A DNA stretch of 64,000 nucleotides from an uncultured Kordia sp. (GCF_947496985.1 NZ_CANMEZ010000008.1:62001-126000); one strand, 5' to 3'; positions 35,348 through 44,295 are shown, counted from the stretch's first letter. Numbers and translations are program-made. Notes: generated by a model not told the origin, from the sequence alone.

Positions 35348-37477
35348 ATGACAAGAAAGAATCTTCAACATATAACACTTGACAATACTTCGAAAACGAT
35401 TGAAAACGAACGTACACAAACTTCGTTTACAACCGCAGAAGATATTGAAGTAAAATCATCGTACACTAAAGATGATATGCAAGATGTTTCACATTTAGAT
35501 TTTGTTGCAGGAATTGCACCAAATCTACGTGGACCGTATTCCACAATGTACGTTCGCAGGCCTTGGACCATTCGCCAGTATGCAGGGTTTTCCACAGCAG
35601 AAGAAAGTAATGCATTTTACAGAAGAAACTTAGCTGCTGGACAAAAAGGACTTTCAGTTGCCTTTGATTTAGCAACACATCGTGGATATGACAGCGATCA
35701 TGAACGTGTAGTTGGAGATGTTGGAAAAGCTGGAGTTGCCATTGATTCAGTAGAAGACATGAAAATTCTATTCGATCAAATTCCATTAGATAAAATGTCT
35801 GTTTCCATGACCATGAATGGTGCAGTTTTACCAATTATGGCCTTTTACATAGTCGCTGCAGAAGAACAAGGTGTAAACCCTGAACTTTTAGCAGGAACGA
35901 TTCAAAATGATATTCTAAAGGAATTTATGGTACGTAATACCTACATTTATCCTCCAACACCATCGATGAAAATCATTTCAGATATTTTTGAATACACTTC
36001 GGAACACATGCCGAAATTCAACAGTATTAGTATTTCTGGATATCATATGCAAGAAGCTGGAGCAACTTGTGACATTGAACTTGCATACACATTAGCAGAT
36101 GGTTTAGAATACATTAGAAAAGGATTGGCCGCAGGAATGGACATTGATACTTTCGCTCCTCGCCTATCGTTTTTCTGGGCAATTGGAATGAATCATTTTA
36201 TGGAAATTGCCAAAATGAGAGCTGCCAGAATGTTATGGGCGAAACTTGTGAAGCAGTTCAATCCGAAAAATCAAAAATCATTATCATTACGTACGCATTG
36301 CCAAACAAGTGGTTGGAGTTTAACAGAACAAGATCCTTTCAATAATGTTGCACGTACTTGTATTGAAGCTGCCGCTGCTGCATTTGGAGGAACGCAAAGT
36401 TTACATACAAACGCATTGGATGAAGCCATTGCATTACCAACAGATTTCTCTGCCCGAATTGCTAGAAACACTCAAATATATTTACAAGAAGAAACTAAAA
36501 TTACGAAAACGGTTGATCCTTGGGCAGGTAGTTATTATGTAGAAAAACTAACACATGAAATTGCAAACAAAGCGATGCAATTGATTGAAGAAGTAGAAGA
36601 ATTGGGTGGAATGACCAAAGCAATTGAAGCTGGAATTCCGAAGATGCGTATTGAAGAAGCTGCCGCTAGAAAGCAAGCACGAATTGATTCTGGACAAGAT
36701 GTAATTGTTGGTGTCAATAAATACAGACTTGAAAAAGAAGATCCATTACATATACTAGAAGTAGACAATCAAACCGTACGAAATGCACAATTGGCACGTT
36801 TGGACGAGTTGAAAAAAAATAGAAATGCTTCAGAAGTCAAAGTAGCATTAGAAAAATTAACTATAGCTGCAAAATCTGGAAAGGAAAACTTATTAGCTTT
36901 AGCTGTAAATGCAGCTCGAAAAAGAGCTACATTAGGTGAAATTTCAGATGCATTAGAAGTTATTTTCGGAAGATACAAAGCACAAATCAAATCATTTTCA
37001 GGCGTGTATAGCAAAGAAATAAAAGACGATAGCTCATTCCAAAAAGCAAAAGAATTGGCAACTAAGTTTGCTGAATTAGAAGGCCGCCAACCACGAATTA
37101 TGATTGCAAAGATGGGACAAGACGGACATGACAGAGGCGCAAAAGTAGTTGCAACAGGTTATGCCGATGTCGGTTTTGATGTAGATATTGGCCCTTTGTT
37201 TCAAACACCTGCCGAAGCTGCCAAACAAGCTATGGAAAATGATGTACATATTTTAGGTGTTTCTTCTTTAGCTGCTGGACATAAAACGCTCGTTCCACAA
37301 GTAATTGCTGAATTGAAAAAATATGGTCGTGAAGATATTATGGTTATTGTTGGTGGTGTAATCCCACATCAAGATTATCAATTTTTATTTGATGCTGGTG
37401 CCGTTGCTGTTTTTGGTCCTGGAACTAAAATTAGTGAAGCTGCTATTCAGTTATTGGAGATTTTGATTGATGAATAA
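35348..37477 (+). CDS. mutB: Methylmalonyl-CoA mutase large (catalytic) subunit
   Basis: The protein has 709 residues. The TIM barrel (about 30-540) contains substrate-binding segments such as [20 protein letters not shown] and [13 protein letters not shown]. The C-terminal cobalamin domain (about 575-705) carries [13 protein letters not shown], with the DxHxxG motif that supplies the lower-face His to B12, and GGVIPHQDY. It needs adenosylcobalamin. No B12 riboswitch is visible upstream. The pathway links odd-chain fatty acid and branched amino acid breakdown to the TCA cycle, or runs in reverse to propionate. Confidence 0.96.
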   Translation: MTRKNLQHITLDNTSKTIENERTQTSFTTAEDIEVKSSYTKDDMQDVSHLDFVAGIAPNLRGPYSTMYVRRPWTIRQYAGFSTAEESNAFYRRNLAAGQKGLSVAFDLATHRGYDSDHERVVGDVGKAGVAIDSVEDMKILFDQIPLDKMSVSMTMNGAVLPIMAFYIVAAEEQGVNPELLAGTIQNDILKEFMVRNTYIYPPTPSMKIISDIFEYTSEHMPKFNSISISGYHMQEAGATCDIELAYTLADGLEYIRKGLAAGMDIDTFAPRLSFFWAIGMNHFMEIAKMRAARMLWAKLVKQFNPKNQKSLSLRTHCQTSGWSLTEQDPFNNVARTCIEAAAAAFGGTQSLHTNALDEAIALPTDFSARIARNTQIYLQEETKITKTVDPWAGSYYVEKLTHEIANKAMQLIEEVEELGGMTKAIEAGIPKMRIEEAAARKQARIDSGQDVIVGVNKYRLEKEDPLHILEVDNQTVRNAQLARLDELKKNRNASEVKVALEKLTIAAKSGKENLLALAVNAARKRATLGEISDALEVIFGRYKAQIKSFSGVYSKEIKDDSSFQKAKELATKFAELEGRQPRIMIAKMGQDGHDRGAKVVATGYADVGFDVDIGPLFQTPAEAAKQAMENDVHILGVSSLAAGHKTLVPQVIAELKKYGREDIMVIVGGVIPHQDYQFLFDAGAVAVFGPGTKISEAAIQLLEILIDE

Positions 37478-37516
37478 ACGCAAATATCGTGTTTAATAAA
37501 CTTTATGTAACCAAAT

Positions 37517-38725
37517 TTAGTATTCTTGATATGTTCCTAAAAGACGATCAACAGCTGGTAATTCTGTAATAGCAATCATTTTTTGGATATACGCCGTAAG
37601 TCCTGCCACTGTTAATTTAGAAGGAGAAATTTGCGCTTTGAGATTAAAATAATTGTCCGTTTCAATCATTTGAACTTTTTTGTCTAAAGTTTTGTTCACT
37701 TTCTGCATTTCGGCAAAAACTTCTTCAAAATCATGATCGTATGAAATTTCACCAAAGTAAAGATGAATATCAATTTTCCCATCTTTTAAACCATATTGAA
37801 ATTCGTCGTCGTGTATCCTAAAAGAAGTCCACATTTCATTATCTTTAACTTCTCCTGTCCAAGATGGAAATTCAGCATTTAGTACATTTTTCAGTACTTC
37901 TATATGCTTTTCTACTTTTTTCTCCATAATCGCACACCAAGGATTATGAATGATATGAGATTGAATTCTATGTCGTTTTTCTTGTGTATCAACTTCTGTG
38001 TATATTATTTCTGTATAAAGAATGAGCTGTTGTTTTTTACTAATCTCATAACTTATATTATTATCTAAAAGTTCAAATAAATTTCCATTAAGACGAATTG
38101 TAGACACATATTTCTGATCATTCCCAAGAATTTCATTTATAGCTATTGGCGTTGCCAAATCAATTATTTTTTCATAATCGGCAAACATATCCAACTTCAC
38201 CTCTACATCTTTTATTTTTTGAATAGCTACTATTTGAATTTCTAATTCATCAATATTTCTTAGTGAATCTGGATTGCTAATTTCTCTTATATCACTTAAA
38301 ATAGTAGCATTCACATTTTCATCAAAATCAGTAACACTATCTAAGAAAAAAACTGGTCTAAAATCAAGGCCATCAGTAGTAAGAATATTGTCCTTAGATT
38401 TTTTCAAATACAACCGACTAAACTGTGAATCAATCACTTTTTTATCAACAATTAATTTCACATTTAAATTTAAAGCATAAGGTTTATTTTTTTCAGGATC
38501 TTCATAAAGTTCAGACTGGATTTCATAAGGAAGTAATTCTTCTAAACTTATTATTTCATCTGTCATCATTCCTGTAGATGACATTTCCATATGATCATAA
38601 AACCAACGTTTGTTGTTTAAAACAACTTCAATCAGAAGTTGATTATAACTTATTTTTGATTCAATTTTTAAGAAAGTTGCATCATCGTCGAAATCATCTT
38701 TTTCAAAAAGTATACTAAGATTCAT
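37517..38725 (-). CDS. Protein of unknown function (402 aa)
   Basis: This large, acidic, soluble protein has no signal peptide and no membrane segment. The first 250 residues are beta-rich (YNQLLIEVVLNNKRWFYDHM). The last 140 alternate helices and strands (HNPWCAIMEKKVEKHIEVLKN, YGLKDGKIDIHLYFGE) in a way that loosely recalls YbjN or type III chaperone folds, but I would not assign it. It is monocistronic and convergent with mutB (39-base gap). Confidence 0.65.
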   Translation of the reverse strand: MNLSILFEKDDFDDDATFLKIESKISYNQLLIEVVLNNKRWFYDHMEMSSTGMMTDEIISLEELLPYEIQSELYEDPEKNKPYALNLNVKLIVDKKVIDSQFSRLYLKKSKDNILTTDGLDFRPVFFLDSVTDFDENVNATILSDIREISNPDSLRNIDELEIQIVAIQKIKDVEVKLDMFADYEKIIDLATPIAINEILGNDQKYVSTIRLNGNLFELLDNNISYEISKKQQLILYTEIIYTEVDTQEKRHRIQSHIIHNPWCAIMEKKVEKHIEVLKNVLNAEFPSWTGEVKDNEMWTSFRIHDDEFQYGLKDGKIDIHLYFGEISYDHDFEEVFAEMQKVNKTLDKKVQMIETDNYFNLKAQISPSKLTVAGLTAYIQKMIAITELPAVDRLLGTYQEY

Positions 38726-38855
38726 ATGTAAATAGTATTTTAATTTATTGGTCGGAGTCTATCTAGCGAAAGTTATATATTTTTCTAGAGTAAACCTTTA
38801 TTATTTGTTTGTTTTTACAATTTTGTTCGACTGATTTATTCTAAAAATTAATCAA

Positions 38856-39359
38856 ATGAAAAAGATAATCATATTCACTATTATACTATTTAGTTTTGGT
38901 GTAATTTCAGCTCAGCATATGAATAATTTCAAACTAGGAGAAATCTTAACCAAACAAGCTGACACCATTCAGGGACAAGCTGGAAATTGGCGTTTTGCTG
39001 TAAATGATAAACTTTTTATATGTTTGACAGATGAAAAGAATAATCGAATGCGTATCATTTCTCCTATTACAGAAGTTTCAAACATAGACGAAAAGATGTT
39101 GAAAAACTGTTTGATAGCAAATTTTCATACCGCTTTAGATGTAAAGTATGCTATTTCTGATGATATTCTTTGGTCTGTGTTTATTCATCCACTAAAAGAA
39201 CTTTCAGACACACAAATTATAAATGCAATTACGCAAGTTTACAATGCAAATTATACCTTTGGAACCATTTATTCGAGTACAAATTTATCCTTTCCGGGTG
39301 CAATAGGACAGGAAAAAGAGAAACCAAAAGAACGAAAACTACCAAAACAAAAAATATAA
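38856..39359 (+). CDS. Secreted protein of unknown function (167 aa)
   Basis: The signal peptide is clear (MKKIIIFTIILFSFGVISAQ, cleavage after about residue 19). The mature part is about 148 residues, mixed alpha/beta, ending in a Lys/Pro/Glu-rich tail. No family is recognised. It precedes the AhpD-like gene by 3 bases, so the two are likely co-transcribed. Confidence 0.65.
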   Translation: MKKIIIFTIILFSFGVISAQHMNNFKLGEILTKQADTIQGQAGNWRFAVNDKLFICLTDEKNNRMRIISPITEVSNIDEKMLKNCLIANFHTALDVKYAISDDILWSVFIHPLKELSDTQIINAITQVYNANYTFGTIYSSTNLSFPGAIGQEKEKPKERKLPKQKI

Positions 39360-39362
39360 ACT

Positions 39363-39968
39363 ATGAGCTGGATACACATTATACCATTTGAAAAAGCGAC
39401 AGGTAAACTCAAATCAATTTATACTAAAATCAAAGGTCCAAACAATCAAATTGATAATGTATTAGGCATTCATAGCTTACGTCCGCACACGCTTACCGGG
39501 CATATGAGTCTGTATAAAAATACGTTGCATCATTCAAATAACACATTTCCGAATTGGTTGTTGGAGTTATTAGGAACTTACACAAGTTTCATTAATAAAT
39601 GTGATTATTGTTATGAACATCATTTTGCAGGTATGAAACGCTTTTTGAAAGACGATGTAAAAGCAGCTTCTATTCGAAAACATATTGAAAATAATTCTTT
39701 GGATACAATTTTATCCGACAAAGAAATGGCGTTGATTCATTATACGCATAAATTGACATTCGCTGCCGCAGATTTAACTCAGAGTGATATAGATACACTT
39801 CGTTCATTGGGTTATGATGACGGCGAAATTTTGGAAGTAAATCAAGTAGTTTCCTATTTTAATTATGCGAATAGAACCGTTTTAGGCTTAGGTGTAAATA
39901 CCAAAGGAGAAGTACTAGGTTTGTCGCCAAGTAATAAAGATGATGAAGATTCTTGGGATCATCGCTAA
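39363..39968 (+). CDS. AhpD-like / carboxymuconolactone decarboxylase family protein (peroxidase-related)
   Basis: The protein has 201 residues, mostly helical and cytoplasmic. The motif CDYCYEHH has Cys80, Cys83 and His87 in the C-x2-C-x3-H spacing of AhpD-like redox proteins, which use the pair as a thiol relay. The length and the N-terminal WIHIIPFEKATGKLKSIY match the peroxidase-related members. It probably reduces peroxides or disulfides. It lies upstream of the RiPP locus but is separated from it by a terminator. Confidence 0.85.
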   Translation: MSWIHIIPFEKATGKLKSIYTKIKGPNNQIDNVLGIHSLRPHTLTGHMSLYKNTLHHSNNTFPNWLLELLGTYTSFINKCDYCYEHHFAGMKRFLKDDVKAASIRKHIENNSLDTILSDKEMALIHYTHKLTFAAADLTQSDIDTLRSLGYDDGEILEVNQVVSYFNYANRTVLGLGVNTKGEVLGLSPSNKDDEDSWDHR

Positions 39969-40174
39969 TAAATGTATTTAAAATCACTTATTCTTTCAAT
40001 TTAATACTTGGATAATATAGCAACTAACTACTATATTTTTCAAGGCTTTTCTTATCTATTTTTATAAACTATAAAAATAGTCAAACTCTTTTAGCGTCAA
40101 TAATACGAAGCTTTATTCTTACTATTCAAAGATTAAAAACTTTCCAATATTGTTATATTTTTTTATAAATATTC

Positions 40175-40203
40175 AAAAAATACTACAAAATGTAGTATTT
40201 TTT
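40175..40203. terminator. Terminator after the AhpD-like gene
   Basis: AAAAAATACTACA and TGTAGTATTTTTT pair perfectly over 13 bases around a 3-base loop. Confidence 0.75.
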
Positions 40204-40268
40204 ATATACCTTAAACTCAGTATTTTACAATTTATAACCAACTATTGTATCCTACTTGGATATGATTT

Positions 40269-40284
40269 TATGCTGCGCAGCATA
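40269..40284. promoter_or_regulatory. Perfect 16-bp palindrome upstream of the RiPP precursor
   Basis: TATGCTGCGCAGCATA is self-complementary and GC-rich at its core, in otherwise AT-rich DNA, 61 bases before the precursor ATG. It is a candidate operator for a dimeric regulator; no regulator gene is next to the locus. Confidence 0.5.
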
Positions 40285-40345
40285 GTAAGGGAATGCTGAA
40301 AACCTTAAAAAACTAGAGTAAGCAATAATTTTAAACCAATTAAAA

Positions 40346-40603
40346 ATGAAAAAATTAGAAAGTTTAAAAAGCGGGAAATTTAAATCAAAGGAGTTAAAAA
40401 ACCCAGGAAGCATCGTGGGTGCAACTGACTTATCTGATGGAGCAACATCTTCATATAGAACAAGCAGAACTTACGCTACAAATTGTCCGCCACATCCTAC
40501 TATGGCTGACCATCATAGTGATGTTCGTTATGATCATAATGCATATGAAGAGCCAGTAGATTATGCTCCAGTAGGTCCTGCAGGGGAATACGAAGCTATG
40601 TAA
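40346..40603 (+). CDS. Grasp-with-spasm RiPP precursor peptide
   Basis: The peptide has 85 residues. A Lys-rich leader, MKKLESLKSGKFKSKELKN, is followed by GSIVGA (21-26) as a possible end of the leader. The core then has a Ser/Thr cluster (Thr34, Ser35, Ser36, Thr39, Ser40, Thr42, Thr45), one Cys (47), four His and a C-terminal stretch with regularly placed Asp/Glu and Tyr (59-83). A Thr/Ser block plus acidic residues is what an ATP-grasp maturase would need for ester cross-links. A terminator follows, so the precursor may be made in excess over the enzymes. Confidence 0.82.
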   Translation: MKKLESLKSGKFKSKELKNPGSIVGATDLSDGATSSYRTSRTYATNCPPHPTMADHHSDVRYDHNAYEEPVDYAPVGPAGEYEAM

Positions 40604-40624
40604 CTTCAATTTAATACATATTGA

Positions 40625-40650
40625 GGGAGAATATAGTATTCTCCCTTTTT
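40625..40650 (+). terminator. Terminator between precursor and maturase genes
   Basis: GGGAGAATA-TAG-TATTCTCCC is a perfect 9-bp stem followed by five T. It would let only part of the transcription continue into the maturase genes. Confidence 0.85.
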
Positions 40651-40667
40651 CCAAACTTTACTGAACC

Positions 40668-41627
40668 ATGATTTTAATTAAATCGAATGCTGATGATTAT
40701 TCAACAACTCAAGTGCTAAAATGGCTTGTACATTTTAACAAAAAATTTCTACGCTTGAATAATTCAACTTTACTAAAACACCTAGAAATCAAAGATGACA
40801 CTATTTCTTTTGTCTATGGAAATCAAAAAGTTATACTCTCGGATGTTTCAAAATACTGGTATCGAAGAGGACGTTGGGATACATTTAGCAGAAAACAACT
40901 CAGGCATATTCAAGACAAAAAACTGAATACTTATCTGAATTTCTTCAACAAAGAAGTAGAACGCGATGTAATTGCTACATTAGAAAAATCATTGTTTTCA
41001 AAATCATTAAATAGTTACCAAACCTCATCAAACATTAACAAATTAGATGTTTTAAAATCCTGTAAAGAACTTGGAATCAAAACGCCTGAAACCTTAGTTA
41101 CAAATTCCAAAGAAGCTTTAAAAGATTTTGTAACAACACACACTACTATCATTACAAAAGCCGTGAATAATTTAGATCCAAATATTAAAGGAAATGTATT
41201 TGCCGATTTGATGACAAAAAAAATTACGCTTGAAAATTTAGACACATTACCAAAGACATTCAATATTAGCTTATTTCAAAACTTAGTAGAAAAAGAGTTT
41301 GAAATACGTAGTTTTTTCTTGGTAGACACGTTTTATTCTATGGCTATATTTTCACAGAATGATGAAAAAACAAAGGTCGATTTTCGAAATTATAATATGA
41401 AATCACCTAATAGATGTGTTCCATTTACATTACCAACTTCATTGGCTTCAAAACTTCGGGAATTGTTGAAAATTTATAAATTAAATTCAGCTTCACTAGA
41501 TATTATTTACACAACTGATGACGAATATAAGTTTCTAGAAATTAATCCAATTGGTCAATATGACATGGTTTCAAAACCTTGTAATTATTACTTAGATGTT
41601 GAAATTGCAAATCACTTAGCTTCATGA
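40668..41627 (+). CDS. gwsG: ATP-grasp peptide maturase of the grasp-with-spasm system
   Basis: This cytoplasmic ATP-grasp ligase has 319 residues. The N-terminal domain (1-115) opens ILIKSNADDYSTTQVLKWL. The nucleotide-binding part has Lys159 in ITKAVNNL and the adenine-hinge segment LFQNLVEKEFEIRSFFL. The metal-binding end is YKFLEINPIGQYDMV. This arrangement matches the MvdC/MvdD-like maturases, which join acidic side chains to Ser, Thr or Lys; the exact bond here is inferred. Its stop overlaps the start of the 71-residue gene by four bases. Confidence 0.9.
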   Translation: MILIKSNADDYSTTQVLKWLVHFNKKFLRLNNSTLLKHLEIKDDTISFVYGNQKVILSDVSKYWYRRGRWDTFSRKQLRHIQDKKLNTYLNFFNKEVERDVIATLEKSLFSKSLNSYQTSSNINKLDVLKSCKELGIKTPETLVTNSKEALKDFVTTHTTIITKAVNNLDPNIKGNVFADLMTKKITLENLDTLPKTFNISLFQNLVEKEFEIRSFFLVDTFYSMAIFSQNDEKTKVDFRNYNMKSPNRCVPFTLPTSLASKLRELLKIYKLNSASLDIIYTTDDEYKFLEINPIGQYDMVSKPCNYYLDVEIANHLAS

Positions 41628-41839
41628 ATGATAACGAAATTATAGATGAATTGAAAAATCAGATGCAAGAAACACCTGAATTGTTTGAAGCTGTTTTTTT
41701 TCTGTCCGATTTAAAAAGTCAAAGTAAAATTATTGACAATGCTGGTCACTTGAAGATTATTCCACTTCCAAAATACCAAACCGATTATCATACTATTGAT
41801 TCAAAATATCATAAACCTATTTCAAGATGCTTTCAATAA
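41624..41839 (+). CDS. Small acidic protein inside the grasp-with-spasm operon, unknown (71 aa)
   Basis: The 71-residue frame starts at an ATGA overlap with gwsG and its last 13 bases overlap the next gene, so it is translationally coupled on both sides. The N-terminal half is acidic and helical (EIIDELKNQMQETPELFEAVFFLSDL); the C-terminal half is basic and Tyr/His-rich, with a single Cys. It has no leader-like start or GG motif. It might help recognise the precursor or hold the two maturases together; I do not recognise it and the role is a guess. Confidence 0.65.
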   Translation: MNDNEIIDELKNQMQETPELFEAVFFLSDLKSQSKIIDNAGHLKIIPLPKYQTDYHTIDSKYHKPISRCFQ

Positions 41840-42945
41840 ACTTACAACATAGTGATAAATTCATCGTGATTTTTGCTTCGTGTTTTATTACAAAAGGACA
41901 TGGGCGCTCATTGATTATTGATAGTCAACGTGGCAAATTTGACTTGATTCCAAATGATATGGTTGATTTTATTCAGAATTCTAAATTATATACTATTCGT
42001 ACATTATTTAAAATTTATGGCACAGATAATAAAGAAATTGTAGAAAGTTATCTGTCTTTTATTTTAGAAAATGAATATGGTTTTTTAGCGAATGATAAGA
42101 TTCGGAAAAAATTTCCAGAAATTGAAGTTAAATGGCAACATCCTTCAAAAATCACCAACAGTATTATTGATGTTAAAGTATTTGAAACTACACAGGAAAT
42201 CTACTTACAAACCATTTCACAACTCGATACTTTACAGTGTGAAGCATTGCAGATACGTTCTTATATTTCATTAAGTGAATCGCAATTGACATATCTGGCG
42301 GAAGCCATAAAAAATACATGTATTGAACATTTAGAAATTTACACAAAATACAACGATCAATTAACTTTAAAGAAGCTGAATAAACTACTTTTAAACAATC
42401 AGAAAATCTCCAATATAATTATACATTCGGCATCAAAAGAAGATGAATATGAAGTAATTAAAAACCTTTCAACCATTTATTACACCGCGCAAACATTAAC
42501 CGATGAAACTTGTTGTGGACTTGTGGAAAAGCAATATTTCAATGCGATAAAAGATCACTATATGGAAGCAAATTTCCATAATAGCTGTTTAAATAGAAAA
42601 CTTTCGATTGATGGAAATGGTGAAATTAAAAATTGTCCTTCAATGTCAAAATCATACGGTAATGCAAAAGATACTAACTTGGTAAGTGTGTTAACGAATG
42701 AAGATTTTACAGCAATCTGGAATATTAAGAAGGATTTTGTATTAACCTGTCAAGATTGTGAATTTCGCTATGTTTGTACAGATTGTCGTGCGTATGTAGA
42801 AACACCTGACAATCTCTATGCAAAGCCTTTAAAATGCGGATACGATCCGTATACAAATGAATGGTCTGATTGGAAAGAGAATCCTTTGAAACAAAAAGCA
42901 ATTTCAGAATATCAATTGACAAACGTAAAACGAACACTCTTTTAA
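41827..42945 (+). CDS. gwsS: SPASM-domain peptide maturase of the grasp-with-spasm system
   Basis: The protein has 372 residues. The N-terminal 100 are specific to the family (FASCFITKGHGRSLIIDSQR). The middle has the strand/helix rhythm of a partial TIM barrel, but no CxxxCxxC cluster motif is present. The C-terminal SPASM region has Cys229, 230, 254, 270, 308, 311, 317, 320 and 337, enough for auxiliary Fe-S clusters (SIDGNGEIKNCPS, CQDCEFRYVCTDCRAY). It therefore looks like a radical-SAM relative that lost its SAM cluster or a binder of the peptide. It ends in a terminator. Confidence 0.9.
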   Translation: MLSINLQHSDKFIVIFASCFITKGHGRSLIIDSQRGKFDLIPNDMVDFIQNSKLYTIRTLFKIYGTDNKEIVESYLSFILENEYGFLANDKIRKKFPEIEVKWQHPSKITNSIIDVKVFETTQEIYLQTISQLDTLQCEALQIRSYISLSESQLTYLAEAIKNTCIEHLEIYTKYNDQLTLKKLNKLLLNNQKISNIIIHSASKEDEYEVIKNLSTIYYTAQTLTDETCCGLVEKQYFNAIKDHYMEANFHNSCLNRKLSIDGNGEIKNCPSMSKSYGNAKDTNLVSVLTNEDFTAIWNIKKDFVLTCQDCEFRYVCTDCRAYVETPDNLYAKPLKCGYDPYTNEWSDWKENPLKQKAISEYQLTNVKRTLF

Positions 42946-42963
42946 AAAGAGCATTCGTTTCTA
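42928..42963 (+). terminator. Terminator overlapping the end of gwsS
   Basis: AAACGAACACTCTTT (42928-42942) and AAAGAGCATTCGTTT (42946-42960) pair with two mismatches around a 3-base loop. The stop codon lies in the stem, and the convergent enoyl-CoA hydratase gene begins to end just beyond. Confidence 0.7.
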
Positions 42964-42989
42964 TTGTTAACTAAACTCGTTTGCCAGTA

Positions 42990-43835
42990 TTAGTTTATTT
43001 CTTGCAAATCAATTAACATGTTTTCCCAGTTTTTTTGATTGTCATGATCAAATTGTGCACCATTTTCATCTGCGATTGTAAATCGTTTAATTGCTGGTGT
43101 TTTACTAGTTGCTTGGAAAAGTTGATACGCTTCTTCTTTTAATGCTTCTGCAATTGGTAAATCGATAGATGCATATACTGCGCGTTTACAAGCTTCGATA
43201 GATTCTGCTGGGAATTTTGAAATTCGCTCAGCTAATGCATCAACATAAGGTGTTATTTCGTCAGCATCAAGTGCTTTGTTAATTGTTCCAAATTTTTCAG
43301 CTTCATCAGCATCCCAATCTCTTGCTCCTAAGATTATTTCTAAAGCCTTACCGAGTCCAGCTTGTCTTGCCATACGAGAAGCTCCACCACCACAAGGTAA
43401 AATTCCCATACCAACTTCCATTTGCATAAATTTAGCTTTTCCTCTAGCTGCAAAACGCATATCTAAAGCCAATGCCATTTCATGTCCTCCTCCACGTGCA
43501 AATCCTTCTATTTTTGCAATTGTTGCTTGTGGTACATTGCTCAATCTTTCTAATACAGATTGTAAGTCTAACAACTTCACTTCGTTTCTTGGAACAGCTT
43601 CCGTTGACATATCTCTTAGTAAGTTTGTATCATAGTGACATACCCAATATCCTGGATTAGATGATTGGAAAACGACTACTTTTACGCTTCTATCGCGTTC
43701 TAAGCGCAAGCAAAGACTACTTAAGTCTGCTAACATTTCTTGCCCTTGTACATTTACTGGCCCGAAATTGATTGTTACTGTTAAAACTGCTTCCTTTTGC
43801 TCTGCTTTAAATGTTTGAAAATTTTTGTAATCCAT
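42990..43835 (-). CDS. Enoyl-CoA hydratase/isomerase family protein
   Basis: This crotonase-fold protein has 281 residues. The oxyanion-hole segment IEGFARGGGHEMALALDMRFAA and the following GMGILPCGGGASRMARQAGLGKALEIILGARDWDADEA are clear (shown here only as landmarks between residues 110 and 190). The substrate is not predictable and the catalytic acids are not obvious, so it may be a specialised member. It lies 17 bases after the NTF2-like gene on the same strand. An AraC-type regulator gene lies upstream. Confidence 0.87.
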   Translation of the reverse strand: MDYKNFQTFKAEQKEAVLTVTINFGPVNVQGQEMLADLSSLCLRLERDRSVKVVVFQSSNPGYWVCHYDTNLLRDMSTEAVPRNEVKLLDLQSVLERLSNVPQATIAKIEGFARGGGHEMALALDMRFAARGKAKFMQMEVGMGILPCGGGASRMARQAGLGKALEIILGARDWDADEAEKFGTINKALDADEITPYVDALAERISKFPAESIEACKRAVYASIDLPIAEALKEEAYQLFQATSKTPAIKRFTIADENGAQFDHDNQKNWENMLIDLQEIN

Positions 43836-43852
43836 TGTTTATCTCTTTTAAA

Positions 43853-44188
43853 TTAATTATTAACTGCCGCAAATGTGTGTTGCTTTATTTTGCCATTTTC
43901 AATGATGTATGTATCCGTTGCTAGCAATACATCTAGATGTTCATTTTTTCCATGCCAAACAAAATAGACTACATTGTGATGCGTCTCTTGTTTGATCGTT
44001 ATAAATTCAAAATCTTTAAAATTTGGAAGAAACTCTTTATAAAAATTAAAGATTTCTGTTTGTCCTTTATAAGTATGATCTGGAGTGGTGAATAAGGCGT
44101 CTACGGCATAATCTTCAACTACTTTAGCTGGATTTAATGTAGCAACAGCTTCCATATGACTCCTAAAGACTTCTTGTGATTCTTTCAT
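43853..44188 (-). CDS. NTF2-like / SnoaL-type small protein (111 aa)
   Basis: The protein has 111 residues, is soluble, and has the cone-shaped fold pattern: helix with SHMEAVATLNPAKVVEDYAVDALFTT, then TYKGQTEIFNFYKEFLPNF, and strands ending ENGKIKQHTF. It has no signal peptide. It lies upstream of the enoyl-CoA hydratase-like gene in the same transcript. A TAAATTTG promoter element lies 31 bases before its ATG. Confidence 0.82.
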   Translation of the reverse strand: MKESQEVFRSHMEAVATLNPAKVVEDYAVDALFTTPDHTYKGQTEIFNFYKEFLPNFKDFEFITIKQETHHNVVYFVWHGKNEHLDVLLATDTYIIENGKIKQHTFAAVNN

Positions 44189-44219
44189 TATAAATTTGTT
44201 TTAATAAAAAATTACAATG

Positions 44220-44227
44220 CAAATTTA
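44220..44227 (-). promoter_or_regulatory. Putative -7 element of the NTF2-like/enoyl-CoA hydratase operon
   Basis: The minus strand reads TAAATTTG, matching TAnnTTTG, at 31 bases from the ATG at 44188. Confidence 0.5.
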
Positions 44228-44295
44228 CACCTAGGTCTTAGGCTCTATTTTGTAATAAAAAAAGAGGTTTTAGTAAAAAACGAGGATTCTATAAA

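Larger units (their letters stand above)
39969..40345. other. Intergenic region before the grasp-with-spasm locus
   Basis: These 377 very AT-rich bases hold a terminator for the AhpD gene (40175-40203) and a 16-bp palindrome (40269-40284) about 60 bases before the precursor gene. I see no ORF and no clean TAnnTTTG promoter. TATCC / GGATA (about 40249-40263) forms another small dyad. Confidence 0.5.

Noticed and set aside
35466-35834. Minus-strand ORF of 122 residues
   Set aside because: It is antisense to mutB; the His/Leu/Gln-rich translation reflects the complement of mutB codons.
35348-37477. Cobalamin riboswitch before the methylmalonyl-CoA mutase genes
   Set aside because: mutA overlaps the previous gene and only 21 bases precede mutB, so there is no room for such an RNA.
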